Below the pieces are notes generated by a model. The model was not told the origin of the DNA and searched no databases. It saw only the letters and a program-made list of their open reading frames with translations. The position numbers and the translations under genes were made by a program. Positions 16,352 to 24,142 of a stretch of DNA of 64,000 bases are shown in pieces. This stretch comes from Betaproteobacteria bacterium (lineage in GTDB: Bacteria > Pseudomonadota > Gammaproteobacteria > Burkholderiales > JACQAP01). The DNA lies in assembly GCA_016194905.1 (NCBI GenBank), contig JACQAP010000013.1:66671-130670 (forward strand). The letters run 5' to 3'. Positions within the stretch are counted from its first letter, which is position 1; each line of letters starts with the position of its first letter.

Positions 16352-18034
16352 ATGGATCGCTCCCCGCTTCCCCCGACTCTCACCGGCCGCACCGCTTTCA
16401 CGAAACTGCTTGCACAGGAAGGCGTGACCCATTTGTTCGGCAATCCCGGCACCACCGAACTCGCCATCATGGAGGCGATGTCGCAACAATCGGCGATCAA
16501 CTATGTACTCGGCCTGCAGGAATCGGTGGTGGTTGGCATGGCAGATGGTTATGCCCGCGCTTCGAACAAACTGGCCGCCTGTAACGTGCACGTAGCGCCC
16601 GGTCTGGGCAATGCGATGGGCGCGCTCTACAACGCGAAGTTCTACGGCTCGCCGGTACTGATCACTGCGGGCCAGCAGGAGCAGGGTCACGGACTGATGG
16701 AACCGATGCTCTACGACCCGCTGGTGCCGATCGCTCAGCCGATGGTGAAGTGGGCGGTCGACGTCGCGCGCGTGCAGGATCTGCCCCGCATCGTCCATCG
16801 CGCCGCGAAAGTGGCGCTGACGCCTCCGACCGGACCGGTGTTCATCAGCCTGCCGGGCGACATCCTCGACGCGGAAGCGCCGCTCGACCTCGGCCATCCG
16901 ACTCGCGTGGATGCCGAAGTGCGGCCATCCGATAGTGCGCTCGAACGATTGGCGAATCGCCTGCTCTCCGCGCGAAATCCGGTGCTGATCGCCGGCCACG
17001 AACTGGCTACCCGCGATGCGTTGCAGGAAGCAGCACAGCTTGCGGAAACACTGGGCGTGGCCGTGTGGCAGCAGACCGTGCCCTACGCCGCACACTTCCT
17101 GTCCGAGCACCCCGCCTTCGTCGGCCAGCTCACGCGCAGCCAGACGCAGGTGCGCGGCTGGCTGCAACCTCACGACCTGCTCGTTTGTCTCGGCGCGGAC
17201 GTGTTGCGCATGTCGGTGCACAACCCGATCGACGCATTGCCCGATGGCATGCCGATCGTGCAGATTTCCGAACGCGACTGGGAACTTGGCAAGAATTACC
17301 CAACCGAGATCGCGATCAGAGCCGACGTAAAAGAAACCCTGCGCGCACTCAATGCAGTGCTGCGTTCGCGCATGACGGCCGCCCAGAAATCCACTGCTTC
17401 GGCACGGCTCGCCGAAATCGCGAAAAACAACTGGAGCGTGAAGCGCGCGAAGGCGTGCGAGGAAACATCGAAACTCGAAAACATCCGACCGATGGATCCG
17501 AAAGTGCTAATGATGCGGCTCTCGGAAGCCGTGCCGAAGAATGCCGTCGTAGTCGAGGAAGGATTGACCTCGACGTTCCAGTTGCTCAACTACCTGCCGC
17601 TGCGCGATCACCAGGGTTTTTACGGTCTGGCGTCGGGCGGCATCGGTTTCGCCATGGCCGGAGCGGTCGGCATCAGCATCGCGCTGCCCGATCGCCCGGT
17701 GGTCGCCATCGTCGGCGACGGCAGTGCGATGTACACCATCCAAGCACTCTGGACCGCCGCGCATCTCAAGCTGCCGATCACCTATGTAATCCCCAACAAC
17801 CGCAGCTACCGCATCCTGAAGGAGCGACTGGTTTCCTTCCGCAAGACGGACAAGTTTGTCGGCATGGACATGGACGATCCGCCAATCGACTTCGTGATGC
17901 TCGCGCAATCGATGGGCGTGCCGGCGCGACGCATCACCGATCCGCAGGATGTCGGTCCCGCATTGCGCGAGTCCATGCAAAGCGGTGGTCCGAGGTTGCT
18001 GGATGTGACGGTCGCGAATGGCTTCGGTGCGTGA
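16352..18034 (+). CDS. Thiamine-diphosphate enzyme (benzoylformate decarboxylase-like)
   Basis: A 560-residue ThDP-dependent enzyme of the acetolactate synthase / pyruvate decarboxylase superfamily. The N-terminal PYR domain has VTHLFGNPGTTE and the activating glutamate at E57 in LGLQES. The central domain lacks the obvious FAD site of acetolactate synthase. The PP domain carries G455-D-G-S with N about 27 residues later (VIPNNRSY), the Mg-ThDP motif. GNPGTTE and the overall pattern are closest to benzoylformate decarboxylase-type enzymes that decarboxylate aryl or alkyl 2-oxoacids. The exact substrate is not provable here. Start ATG directly after the heptamer array. Confidence 0.85.
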   Translation: MDRSPLPPTLTGRTAFTKLLAQEGVTHLFGNPGTTELAIMEAMSQQSAINYVLGLQESVVVGMADGYARASNKLAACNVHVAPGLGNAMGALYNAKFYGSPVLITAGQQEQGHGLMEPMLYDPLVPIAQPMVKWAVDVARVQDLPRIVHRAAKVALTPPTGPVFISLPGDILDAEAPLDLGHPTRVDAEVRPSDSALERLANRLLSARNPVLIAGHELATRDALQEAAQLAETLGVAVWQQTVPYAAHFLSEHPAFVGQLTRSQTQVRGWLQPHDLLVCLGADVLRMSVHNPIDALPDGMPIVQISERDWELGKNYPTEIAIRADVKETLRALNAVLRSRMTAAQKSTASARLAEIAKNNWSVKRAKACEETSKLENIRPMDPKVLMMRLSEAVPKNAVVVEEGLTSTFQLLNYLPLRDHQGFYGLASGGIGFAMAGAVGISIALPDRPVVAIVGDGSAMYTIQALWTAAHLKLPITYVIPNNRSYRILKERLVSFRKTDKFVGMDMDDPPIDFVMLAQSMGVPARRITDPQDVGPALRESMQSGGPRLLDVTVANGFGA

Positions 18035-18353
18035 CAAAGCATCGGGTGCGGATACTGACAAGTTGCGCTTACAGGATCAAAGACGAATCAACCGGTCGGT
18101 GCACACGTGTTTCCGGACTGGCTGCCTTTGATCGTAATATGTGCAATAGAAGATGTTAACGAGATAATGTGTATTCCTAAGCCCCTGTGTTACTTGAACG
18201 GGGCTATGGCTTTGCTGGTCGAGCCAAAGGACGAGCTTCTTGTCCTGCTGGCGCCGGTTTTATATTCTTGACTAAGTGTCTTAATACCTCCATGGCCGTG
18301 TTTCGCCTCACGCGTGCAGTTTAAAAGCGAGTTAGACACCCCCGAGATAGCAA
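18035..18353. other. Gene-free leader of the defence island
   Basis: A 319-base AT-richer space between the ThDP gene and the P-loop ATPase gene, where base composition changes. It holds short hairpins such as AGGACGAGCTTCTTGTCCT near 18226 and TTGACT near 18266 that could be a -35 box, but no convincing promoter pair, tRNA or repeat boundary was found. Confidence 0.4.
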
Positions 18354-19850
18354 ATGAATAAGCACGAAATCCTGCGCTCAATGACGTTTGGTCAACGAGT
18401 GGCTGAAGAAGAAACTGACGTCCTGGCAACCTACTTTGTCGAGACCGACCATTGGCAACGACTCTATGGCGGCGAAATTGACGTCGTATACGGACCGAAG
18501 GGCTCTGGCAAGAGCGCGTTGTACTCACTACTTTTATCCAAGAATACTGAGCTTTTCGATAGAAACATTGTTCTCGTCGCGGGCGAAAACCCAAGAGGCG
18601 CCACAGCATTTCGCGATCTTGCAACTGACCCTCCCGCTAGCGAACGTGAATTTGTGGGGTTGTGGAAACTCTATATTGCCGCATTACTGCATAGCGGTCT
18701 TGCTGAGTACGGAATTCGGAACGACTTCACCAATCAGCTCGAAGTGACTCTTGCTCGGGAAGGCTTAGTTAAGGGAAGCCTGTCCCTTAGCGGCCTACTA
18801 CGTGCCGTCGTAGACTATGCGCGACGAGCGCTCCGGCCGCAGGCCATTGAAGGTGACTTGGAACTTGACCCCATTACCCAACTGCCAAAGGGCTTTAAGG
18901 GCAAGATCATATTTTCGGAACCAGGCCGGCAAGAATCTGACCCCGAACTCCGGTCCGTTGATCGGCTTCTCGAATTGGCAAACAACGCGCTGGCGAAGTC
19001 CAATTTTCAGTCCTGGATTCTTCTTGACCGCCTCGACGTCGCGTTCGCGGAAGAAAGCAATTTAGAAAACAATGCCCTCCGAGCGCTCTTCCGTGTATAT
19101 CTAGATCTTCTTGCCCTTTCGAATGTAAAGCTAAAGATTTTTCTCCGAACAGATATTTGGACGCGGATCACTAGCGCTCAGGGATTTCGCGAGGCAAGTC
19201 ACATCACTCGGCACGTCACAATAAGCTGGAATCGTGGCTCGCTCTTAAATCTTGTATTACGCAGGGCGCTTCACAATGCTTCGATTCGGGACGCGTACGG
19301 AATAAGTCAAGACCTTCCACGACAGAGCGTCGACGCACAAGAGAAGTTTTTCTATCGAATGTGTCCCGAGCAAGTCGACGTCGGCCCGAACAAGTCAAAT
19401 ACGTTCGACTGGTTGCTTACGCGGACGCGCGATGGAACAAAGGAAAATGCTCCTCGTGAGCTCGTTCATTTTCTCAATTCGCTACGTGAGGTTCAGGTGA
19501 AGCGTTTTGAAATAGGGCAGGATGAACCAGAAGGCGAGCAGCTTTTCGCTCGGCCTTCTTTCAAAGATGCATTACCTGAGGTCTCCAAAGTTCGACTTGA
19601 ACAAACCCTCTACGCGGAGTATCCAGGTCAGAAAGATTGGATCGAGAAGCTTCGAACTGCGAAGACACTCCAGACTCCTGAGACTTTGGCCGGAATCTGG
19701 GGCATCTCTTCAGAAGAAGCATCGCAACAAGCTAGCGAGCTCGCAAATATTGGTTTCTTTGAGGCTAGGGGTACACGGCAGTCGCCTGAATACTGGGTAC
19801 CTTTCATATATCGCGACGCTCTGGACTTGGTGCAGGGCGCAGCCGAATGA
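18354..19850 (+). CDS. P-loop ATPase, Sll1717 family
   Basis: A 498-residue STAND/AAA-like P-loop ATPase. The N-terminal signature FGQRVAEEETDVLATYFVET is characteristic of the Sll1717 family. Walker A is GPKGSGKS (47-54), and Walker B is WILLDRLD with D225 and D228. The C-terminal part ends in a probable winged helix (TPETLAGIWGISSEEASQQASEL). Members are scattered and often lie in defence islands; the biochemical role is not established. Here it stands 270 bases upstream of a retron, on the same strand, with a strong hairpin in between. It is therefore a neighbour and not a proven retron component. AT-rich codon use suggests transfer. Confidence 0.82.
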   Translation: MNKHEILRSMTFGQRVAEEETDVLATYFVETDHWQRLYGGEIDVVYGPKGSGKSALYSLLLSKNTELFDRNIVLVAGENPRGATAFRDLATDPPASEREFVGLWKLYIAALLHSGLAEYGIRNDFTNQLEVTLAREGLVKGSLSLSGLLRAVVDYARRALRPQAIEGDLELDPITQLPKGFKGKIIFSEPGRQESDPELRSVDRLLELANNALAKSNFQSWILLDRLDVAFAEESNLENNALRALFRVYLDLLALSNVKLKIFLRTDIWTRITSAQGFREASHITRHVTISWNRGSLLNLVLRRALHNASIRDAYGISQDLPRQSVDAQEKFFYRMCPEQVDVGPNKSNTFDWLLTRTRDGTKENAPRELVHFLNSLREVQVKRFEIGQDEPEGEQLFARPSFKDALPEVSKVRLEQTLYAEYPGQKDWIEKLRTAKTLQTPETLAGIWGISSEEASQQASELANIGFFEARGTRQSPEYWVPFIYRDALDLVQGAAE

Positions 19851-19882
19851 GCGGATGGTTAATAATATCTTGACGGAACAAA

Positions 19883-19937
19883 GCATGCCCTTTGCACTGT
19901 CATGACCAGAGGGCCCTCTGGCGCATTGACGGCATGC
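19883..19937 (+). other. Long nested hairpin between ATPase and retron RNA
   Basis: Nested inverted repeats: GCATGCC (19883-19889) with GGCATGC (19931-19937), GTCA (19899-19902) with TGAC (19927-19930), and a perfect 16-base palindrome CCAGAGGGCCCTCTGG (19906-19921) at the centre. No U-run follows, so it is not a standard terminator. It may end ATPase transcripts, or be a 5' element of the retron transcript, or a protein-binding site. Confidence 0.6.
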
Positions 19938-19961
19938 TCTAATGCCCATTAATATTAATGA

Positions 19962-20123
19962 GTCTCTTAGTTGGGCTTGTTCGGTTTTTAATTCGAATAA
20001 TGCTCTTGGCCCGGTGTACCGCCAGGCCGAATTATATTGCGCGAGACTCTTTGGGCAGGTTTCCCAGCCCGAGAGCTCCTCGCTCTCGGGCTGGGAAACC
20101 TGCCCACGCTCTGAGTAAGAGAC
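19962..20123 (+). ncRNA. Retron msr-msd non-coding RNA
   Basis: Predicted template RNA of the retron. Outer repeats a1 (GTCTCTTA, 19962-19969) and a2 (TAAGAGAC, 20116-20123) are exactly complementary over eight bases. Directly after a1 comes a guanosine (TTAG, 19970), where retrons place the 2'-OH branching G. The msr part has small hairpins (TTCG...CGAA near 19980-19997, CGGTGTACCG near 20012). The msd part is a perfect 24-bp stem, 20053-20076 with 20082-20105, closed by a 5-base loop (TCCTC). Position just upstream of the effector and RT genes is that of Ec86-type retrons. RNA ends and branch site are predictions. Confidence 0.82.
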
Positions 20124-20127
20124 AAAC

Positions 20128-21057
20128 GTGACACCCCAACTCTCCCATCCTAGCAGTAAGACGCTGATGGGGGAGTTGGTTTCTCTATTTCAATCTAAAC
20201 GCATTTTTACCCGCAGAGATCGGCGCTTAATATTCCTTTGTGGCGGCCCCGTCGATTCAGGCAGACAATCATTCCGAAAGAAGCTTCTCAAATACGCACA
20301 AACGTCTCTACATGATTTTCGCTTCTTTCTTGCCGAAGATGCAGCCCGAGATATCTTTGCTCACGGGCATCCATTTTTTGTAAACATTGCCGAGTTTGAA
20401 ACTCTCATCAGCGCCCTAGCTGATTGCGTAGTCGTTATTCCGGAAAGTCCAGGGTCAATTGCCGAACTAGGCTATTTCTCCGCATACAAATTGATCAGAG
20501 ACAAGACTCTCGTTGTCAATGATCTGAAATTTCAAGGTGACCAATCCTTCCTCAACCTTGGTCCCATCGATCTCGTAAACCGTCATTCTGTGTACCGTGG
20601 GGCCCTTCATTTCGATTTGAAAGCGAAAGCCCCCAATTTCCGAGCGATTGTTAAGCAGTTAAGGCGATACGAACTCGAAATACGAGGGCATTTTGAATTC
20701 AAGAAATATCGTCAGCTACCGATCCCCCATCGACTCTTCGTAGTCTTCGAATTGATCTATCTATTTGGCCAAATCAGTCACGAAGCCCTAGAGCTGGCAA
20801 TTGGTTTCGTATTTCAAGGAGGAAGATCCTTAAGCAGCAAGCAAAAGCGAGAGTTACGGCAACTTTTATCAATTCTCTGTGCGGGACAGTATGTCCAGCG
20901 TATCGAACATGGCTTCTTGTTGATGCCCGTGCCTAAAGTTAAGCCCTTTTTGGATATAGATGAATCTCTCAGGGACTCCCTGCGAGTCAAGATATCCGAT
21001 TTTGTGCTACGGACTTCGACCCAAGATAGGGCTCAGCGCAAGGAGAACTCAACATGA
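20128..21057 (+). CDS. Retron Ec86/St85-type effector (NDT-fold N-glycosidase-like)
   Basis: A 309-residue protein matching the effector of type II-A retrons. FLCGG at 36-40 and PESPGSIAELGYF at 105-117 are the nucleotide-binding and catalytic-glutamate motifs of the nucleoside 2-deoxyribosyltransferase-like domain, shared with the Ec86 effector. The C-terminal 100 residues are a probable winged-helix domain. In this family the effector is held inactive by RT plus msDNA and becomes toxic when phage disturb the complex. GTG 20128 is used, five bases after a2; ATG 20167 in frame is an alternative. The stop overlaps the RT start (ATGA). Confidence 0.85.
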   Translation: MTPQLSHPSSKTLMGELVSLFQSKRIFTRRDRRLIFLCGGPVDSGRQSFRKKLLKYAQTSLHDFRFFLAEDAARDIFAHGHPFFVNIAEFETLISALADCVVVIPESPGSIAELGYFSAYKLIRDKTLVVNDLKFQGDQSFLNLGPIDLVNRHSVYRGALHFDLKAKAPNFRAIVKQLRRYELEIRGHFEFKKYRQLPIPHRLFVVFELIYLFGQISHEALELAIGFVFQGGRSLSSKQKRELRQLLSILCAGQYVQRIEHGFLLMPVPKVKPFLDIDESLRDSLRVKISDFVLRTSTQDRAQRKENST

Positions 21058-22007
21058 TTCTGCGAAGCATGGCAGCAGACATGCGAGTTCCCGTGGCTTA
21101 TATTGAATTGATAGCTACGACCGCCAGTCATCGATACAAGATTTACCGAATTCGAAAGCGCACCGGGGGAACTCGGGAGATTTCACATCCTTCGAAGGAG
21201 CTTAAGGGCCTACAAAGATGGCTTGTGCTTCACGTGTTCTCACAATTGCCGATTCACGATTCGGTTTATTCGTATCGAAACGGACTTAGTATTCGCGATC
21301 ACGCCGAGGTACATAAGAGGAACAACTACCTCGTTCGGATAGACTTCAAGGATTTCTTCCCCTCCATTACCGCAAAGGACGTGGCTCGTCTCCTGCTCGC
21401 GAATCGTCAGAATCTCCCACTGACCATCACGGCGGCAGACTTGAAGGCCATTTGCTGGATCGCCTGCCGTAATGGTCGCTTAACGATTGGAGCACCTTCG
21501 TCCCCTGTTATATCTAATGCTGTGCTTTATCCGCTCGACGAATATTGGTTTAACACCTGCGAGCAACGAGGAATTTCTTATTCTCGTTATGCAGATGACA
21601 TTTACCTGTCAACTAACGCGCCGAATGTTTTGGCCACAATATACAAAGAAATACGCAAAGACCTCGAAGAGCGCGAATGGCCGAAATTGCAAATTAACCA
21701 GAGAAAAGTTGTCTTTACTTCCCGTAAACACAATCGAAACGTTACTGGCCTGATCCTCACGTCGGATCGACGTGTTTCGATCGGGCACAAGAAAAAAAGA
21801 TGGCTCCGATCACAGGTGTTCAAATTTATGGAGGGTCAACTACCTGCGGAGCAGGTCTCCTATCTTCGTGGATATTTATCGTTTGCCAAATCGGTAGAAC
21901 CAAGTTTTCTCACTAGACTCAGAAAAAAGTACGGCGCTAGCGTGATTCATCAAATCGCCAACATTCAACCGATGCAGCTCAAATTGGTTAAGGTACGAAA
22001 GAAGTGA
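21054..22007 (+). CDS. Retron reverse transcriptase
   Basis: A 317-residue RT that makes msDNA from the msr-msd RNA. Conserved blocks in order: HAEVH at 83-87 (retron NAxxH-type motif, with H in place of N), DFKDFF at 97-102, GAPSSP at 146-151, the active-site YADD at 179-182 and VTG at 230-232, the retron-specific msr-recognition motif. A basic thumb region follows. Length is normal for retron RTs. A good ribosome binding site (AAGGAGA) precedes the ATG, which overlaps the effector stop by four bases. There is no maturase or integrase domain and no variable-repeat pair, so it is not a group II intron or DGR enzyme. Confidence 0.95.
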   Translation: MILRSMAADMRVPVAYIELIATTASHRYKIYRIRKRTGGTREISHPSKELKGLQRWLVLHVFSQLPIHDSVYSYRNGLSIRDHAEVHKRNNYLVRIDFKDFFPSITAKDVARLLLANRQNLPLTITAADLKAICWIACRNGRLTIGAPSSPVISNAVLYPLDEYWFNTCEQRGISYSRYADDIYLSTNAPNVLATIYKEIRKDLEEREWPKLQINQRKVVFTSRKHNRNVTGLILTSDRRVSIGHKKKRWLRSQVFKFMEGQLPAEQVSYLRGYLSFAKSVEPSFLTRLRKKYGASVIHQIANIQPMQLKLVKVRKK

Positions 22008-22186
22008 TTTCCAGATTCGTCCCGATCGGGGGTCGCCTAGCAAAGAGGTATCCGAGGAGATCTGGGATGTCCAGATTCGTTAGGATTGGGGACCCGTCAG
22101 TTCAGCGGCACCCCGAGCGACCAAGAGGTCCCAGATTTGACGGGGTTGGGAAGCGAAATAGGGTTCGTGCGCCTCAAGGGAGTTGA
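22004..22186 (+). CDS. Small basic ORF of 20-residue repeats overlapping the RT stop
   Basis: A 60-residue frame starting with GTG that overlaps the RT stop as GTGA. It consists of two full 60-base units and a partial third: SRFVPIGGRLAKRYPRRSGM, SRFVRIGDPSVQRHPERPRG, PRFDGVGKR and a tail. Between units several codons differ at third positions or by conservative changes (KRYPRR against QRHPER), which hints at selection on protein. It could equally be a decaying DNA repeat at the retron's 3' edge. No known family. The product would be very basic and might bind nucleic acid. Confidence 0.4.
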   Translation: MISRFVPIGGRLAKRYPRRSGMSRFVRIGDPSVQRHPERPRGPRFDGVGKRNRVRAPQGS

Positions 22187-22529
22187 ATATTCTCCAGCCA
22201 GTGCCCAGATTCATCCTGCCGGCACGCCCTAGCGCATTAGAGATATCGACCAGTGCCCAGATAATTATCCCCTCTGGCAAGCCAAAAAAACCGCGTCGCC
22301 AAAACACTCTGGTCGCTCCGACTTCAAAACGCTGAAAACAGCGTGACGACATTCGCGAATTTCGGCGTGCTTTGAGGTTCGACAAGCGCTCACCGCAGAG
22401 GATTCTTCACAATACCCCCTTGAGGGGTACGTGGGGACGCGGATACCCTCGCGATAGCGTGGAGTACCCTTTTAGGAAAAAGAAGTTGAATGCTCCACCC
22501 AACGCCCGCCTTGCGCGGGCGTTGTGATT
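22187..22529. other. Gene-free space downstream of the retron
   Basis: AT-richer DNA with CCAGTGCCCAGAT repeated at about 22198 and 22250. A CCCCTTGAGGGG palindrome near 22425 follows, then the hairpin repeat at 22443-22476 and a GC-rich hairpin at 22501-22523. No gene seen; it probably is the edge of the acquired island. Confidence 0.45.
22443..22476 (+). repeat. ATACCC/GGAGTACCC hairpin repeat, copy 2
   Basis: Identical over 34 bases to 548-581. It ends in TTTTAGG followed by purines (AAAAAGAAG), as in the other copies. It lies at the 3' edge of the retron island, just before the antitoxin remnant. Confidence 0.75.
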
Positions 22530-22530
22530 T
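22501..22530 (+). terminator. GC hairpin ACGCCCGC/GCGGGCGT, possible terminator
   Basis: ACGCCCGC and GCGGGCGT (22502-22521) form an 8-bp stem with a 4-base loop. It is followed by TGTGATTTT, a weak T-run on the plus strand. It could end transcripts from the retron side. Confidence 0.45.
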
Positions 22531-22610
22531 TAGCGGACGATCTTCGCAATCGTTGCTCTGAGCGTCTGCTGATCGTGTTGATTGAGTCTGCCGAAGCTAT
22601 AGCTGGTCGT
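22530..22610 (-). pseudogene. Possible C-terminal remnant of a PemK/MazF-like toxin
   Basis: On the minus strand, in a frame different from the antitoxin and overlapping its end, 26 codons read YSFGRLNQHDQQTLRATIAKIVR then TAA. This looks like the last helix of a PemK/MazF toxin (GxL...D...L...I.KIV). The rest of such a toxin is absent, so if real it is a deletion remnant. The evidence is short and circumstantial. Confidence 0.3.
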
Positions 22611-22800
22611 AGGCGGCATCGTCTTCGTTGTCCCAGACACGTCCGAAGGCGGCTTCCGAGGACTTCATCGCTGCGCGGGTGAGTCCACGTGCATCGTCCC
22701 GGCTTTGCAGGAAATCCACAAAGTCCTCCACCTCCGCAATGCGCTCCGGCGGCAGTCGTTTGAGTTTCTCGATGAGTGCTTGTTCATGCTGGCTGGTCAT
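22597..22800 (-). CDS. Antitoxin-like protein of a type II toxin-antitoxin pair
   Basis: A 67-residue protein beginning MTSQHEQALIEKLKRLPPER and IAEVEDFVDFLQSR, the N-terminal helix pattern of DUF2281/VapB-like antitoxins. The end, FGRVWDNEDDAAYDQL, is the typical antitoxin tail that normally precedes a PemK/MazF or similar toxin gene. ATG 22800 is chosen for its spacing to GGGG; ATG 22806 is also possible. No intact toxin follows, only a possible fragment, so it appears to be an orphan antitoxin. Confidence 0.68.
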   Translation of the reverse strand: MTSQHEQALIEKLKRLPPERIAEVEDFVDFLQSRDDARGLTRAAMKSSEAAFGRVWDNEDDAAYDQL

Positions 22801-22912
22801 ATTCATTCCCCTTCAATTGCCCCGAATTATCTACTTGTTTCGTTTGTTCTACAAAGGCCTGCGCATACCGACGTGATCCCCGATTTTAGTAGCGTTATGA
22901 TTTGGAGTCCGA

Positions 22913-22945
22913 TTCTCTCTTCGTGTCTTCGTGCCTTAAGGTGAA
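22913..22945 (+). repeat. CTTCGTGT-type repeat
   Basis: CTCTTCGTGTCTTCGTGCCTTAAGGTG, two or three degenerate copies of the CTTCGTG unit found also at 763-791 and 53795-53835. It lies upstream of the antitoxin gene in DNA with no gene. A TGACAG-TGT-CTGTCA palindrome at 23021-23035 is the only other structure noted before 23061. Confidence 0.5.
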
Positions 22946-23060
22946 ACACTCAAGGGAACACTTGGAGCTGAAGCTGTCGTGGTGATGCTTTCCGTGAAGA
23001 GCAACAACTCGTCATCTGACTGACAGTGTCTGTCATGTGAATTGTCGGTTTACTTCAAAA

Positions 23061-23840
23061 TTACGGCTTCTTTGCTTTGTCAATATAAGGATCCACCAGG
23101 GCAGCCCGCGAGCGGATCGTCTTTCTCGCCTCTTCAGCCACTTCCTCCAGGTGCTGATGCACCAGGTTCACACCCTAGATCGCCATCATCTTGAAGTACT
23201 TGATGCCGGCCTCACTGCTGGCGAAGCGCATGGTGTTCTCGTATTTGGTGAGATCGTAGATCGGCGCGAAGTGGCTCTTCGCCTCGTAAGTCGCGACCTG
23301 TAGCTCGCGCATCTCCTGCTCCGAGCCCGGCACGCCGTATTTCAGCCGATCGGTGAAAGTGTAGGTCTGCAACGTCAGCTCGCCGACGAACCATTCGATG
23401 ACACGCCGTTGCAGTTCGCCGCCTTCGCTGCGGAAGTGCACTGCGATCTCGTCGGCCTCTTCGCCATTGAAAATGGTTGCGACCTGTTCCGACCAGGCTT
23501 CCTGCACCCAGAAGCCGCTGGCGACCTTGCGCTGGATCAGCGCGTCCGTGCCCTGCATCAAGTCGCGTTCGGCGCCCTGCCATTGCGGCGCATCCAGGTT
23601 CCAGGTTTTTCTGTCCAGCCCGGCAGCCTTACCCTTTTCCGCAAGCAGGTCGCGCGCCGCGGTCAGGGCAGCCTGCTTGACGTAAACGCGGCCGATATAG
23701 ACCGGCAGCGCCACATCGTGAGCCTCGACGAGCCGCGACACGGCGTCGCGCTTCAGTTCCTCTACGCTTTGATCTTCGGCAAGGGCGACCGACACAAAAA
23801 AACCCGCGACGACAGCCGCGGGCCAGATATTCCACTTCAC
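23061..23840 (-). pseudogene. Exported hypothetical protein with in-frame TAG near its C-terminus
   Basis: The frame from ATG 23840 encodes a signal peptide (ending SVALA) and 221 residues up to a TAG at 23177-23175. After the TAG the same frame continues 37 codons (GVNLVHQHLEEVAEEARKT..., DPYIDKAKK) to TAA at 23063-23061. That continuation aligns with the C-terminus of the paralogue at 60229-61023, where a CAG glutamine codon stands in place of the TAG. The gene therefore most likely lost its last 38 residues by a C-to-T change, or the TAG is read through. The family is unrecognised: a periplasmic helical protein with GEEADEIAVHF and YTFTDRL motifs. Confidence 0.75.
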
Positions 23841-23960
23841 TTCAATCTCCTTGGTAAGTTACCGGTAGCGTGTTGGATCCCGATCTGCAGGATACCCTCA
23901 AAGCGCTCACCCAAGAGGATGCATCCGCTTTGTGAAGGTAGTCTCGTCAAGAAAAATATT

Positions 23961-24128
23961 CACCGCAATGGACGCCAAGGACGCAAAGGAAAAACAGAAA
24001 CGAGGAAAAATATGCGGGAGTGAAAAGTAGGCCCGGTGCCAAATTGACCACCAATCGCAGGTTTTATTACTCCCGATTGTTTTTCTGCCTTTGCATTTCC
24101 TTGGCGTCCTTGGCGTCCTTTGCGGTGA
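23961..24128. repeat. Inverted pair of GGACGCCAAGG-type tandem repeats
   Basis: Plus-strand units at 23961-23992 (CACCGCAATGG ACGCCAAGG ACGCAAAGG) face their complement at 24081-24128 (TTTGCATTTCC TTGGCGTCC TTGGCGTCC TTTGCGGTG). About 90 bases lie between. The 302-base space 23841-24142 holds only this pair. It ends 14 bases after the dhaK stop and so could act as a transcript-end hairpin for the operon. Confidence 0.7.
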
Positions 24129-24142
24129 GTGCTTATCGGTCT

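Noticed and set aside
22011-22150. CRISPR or phage attachment repeats after the RT
   Set aside because: 60-base units abut without spacers, and no integrase or tRNA is present; an in-frame repeat is a better description.
21054-22186. Diversity-generating retroelement instead of retron
   Set aside because: The repeats at 22004-22186 are tandem and have no adenine-biased differences against a remote variable gene; the RT has the VTG motif, and a msd hairpin lies upstream.
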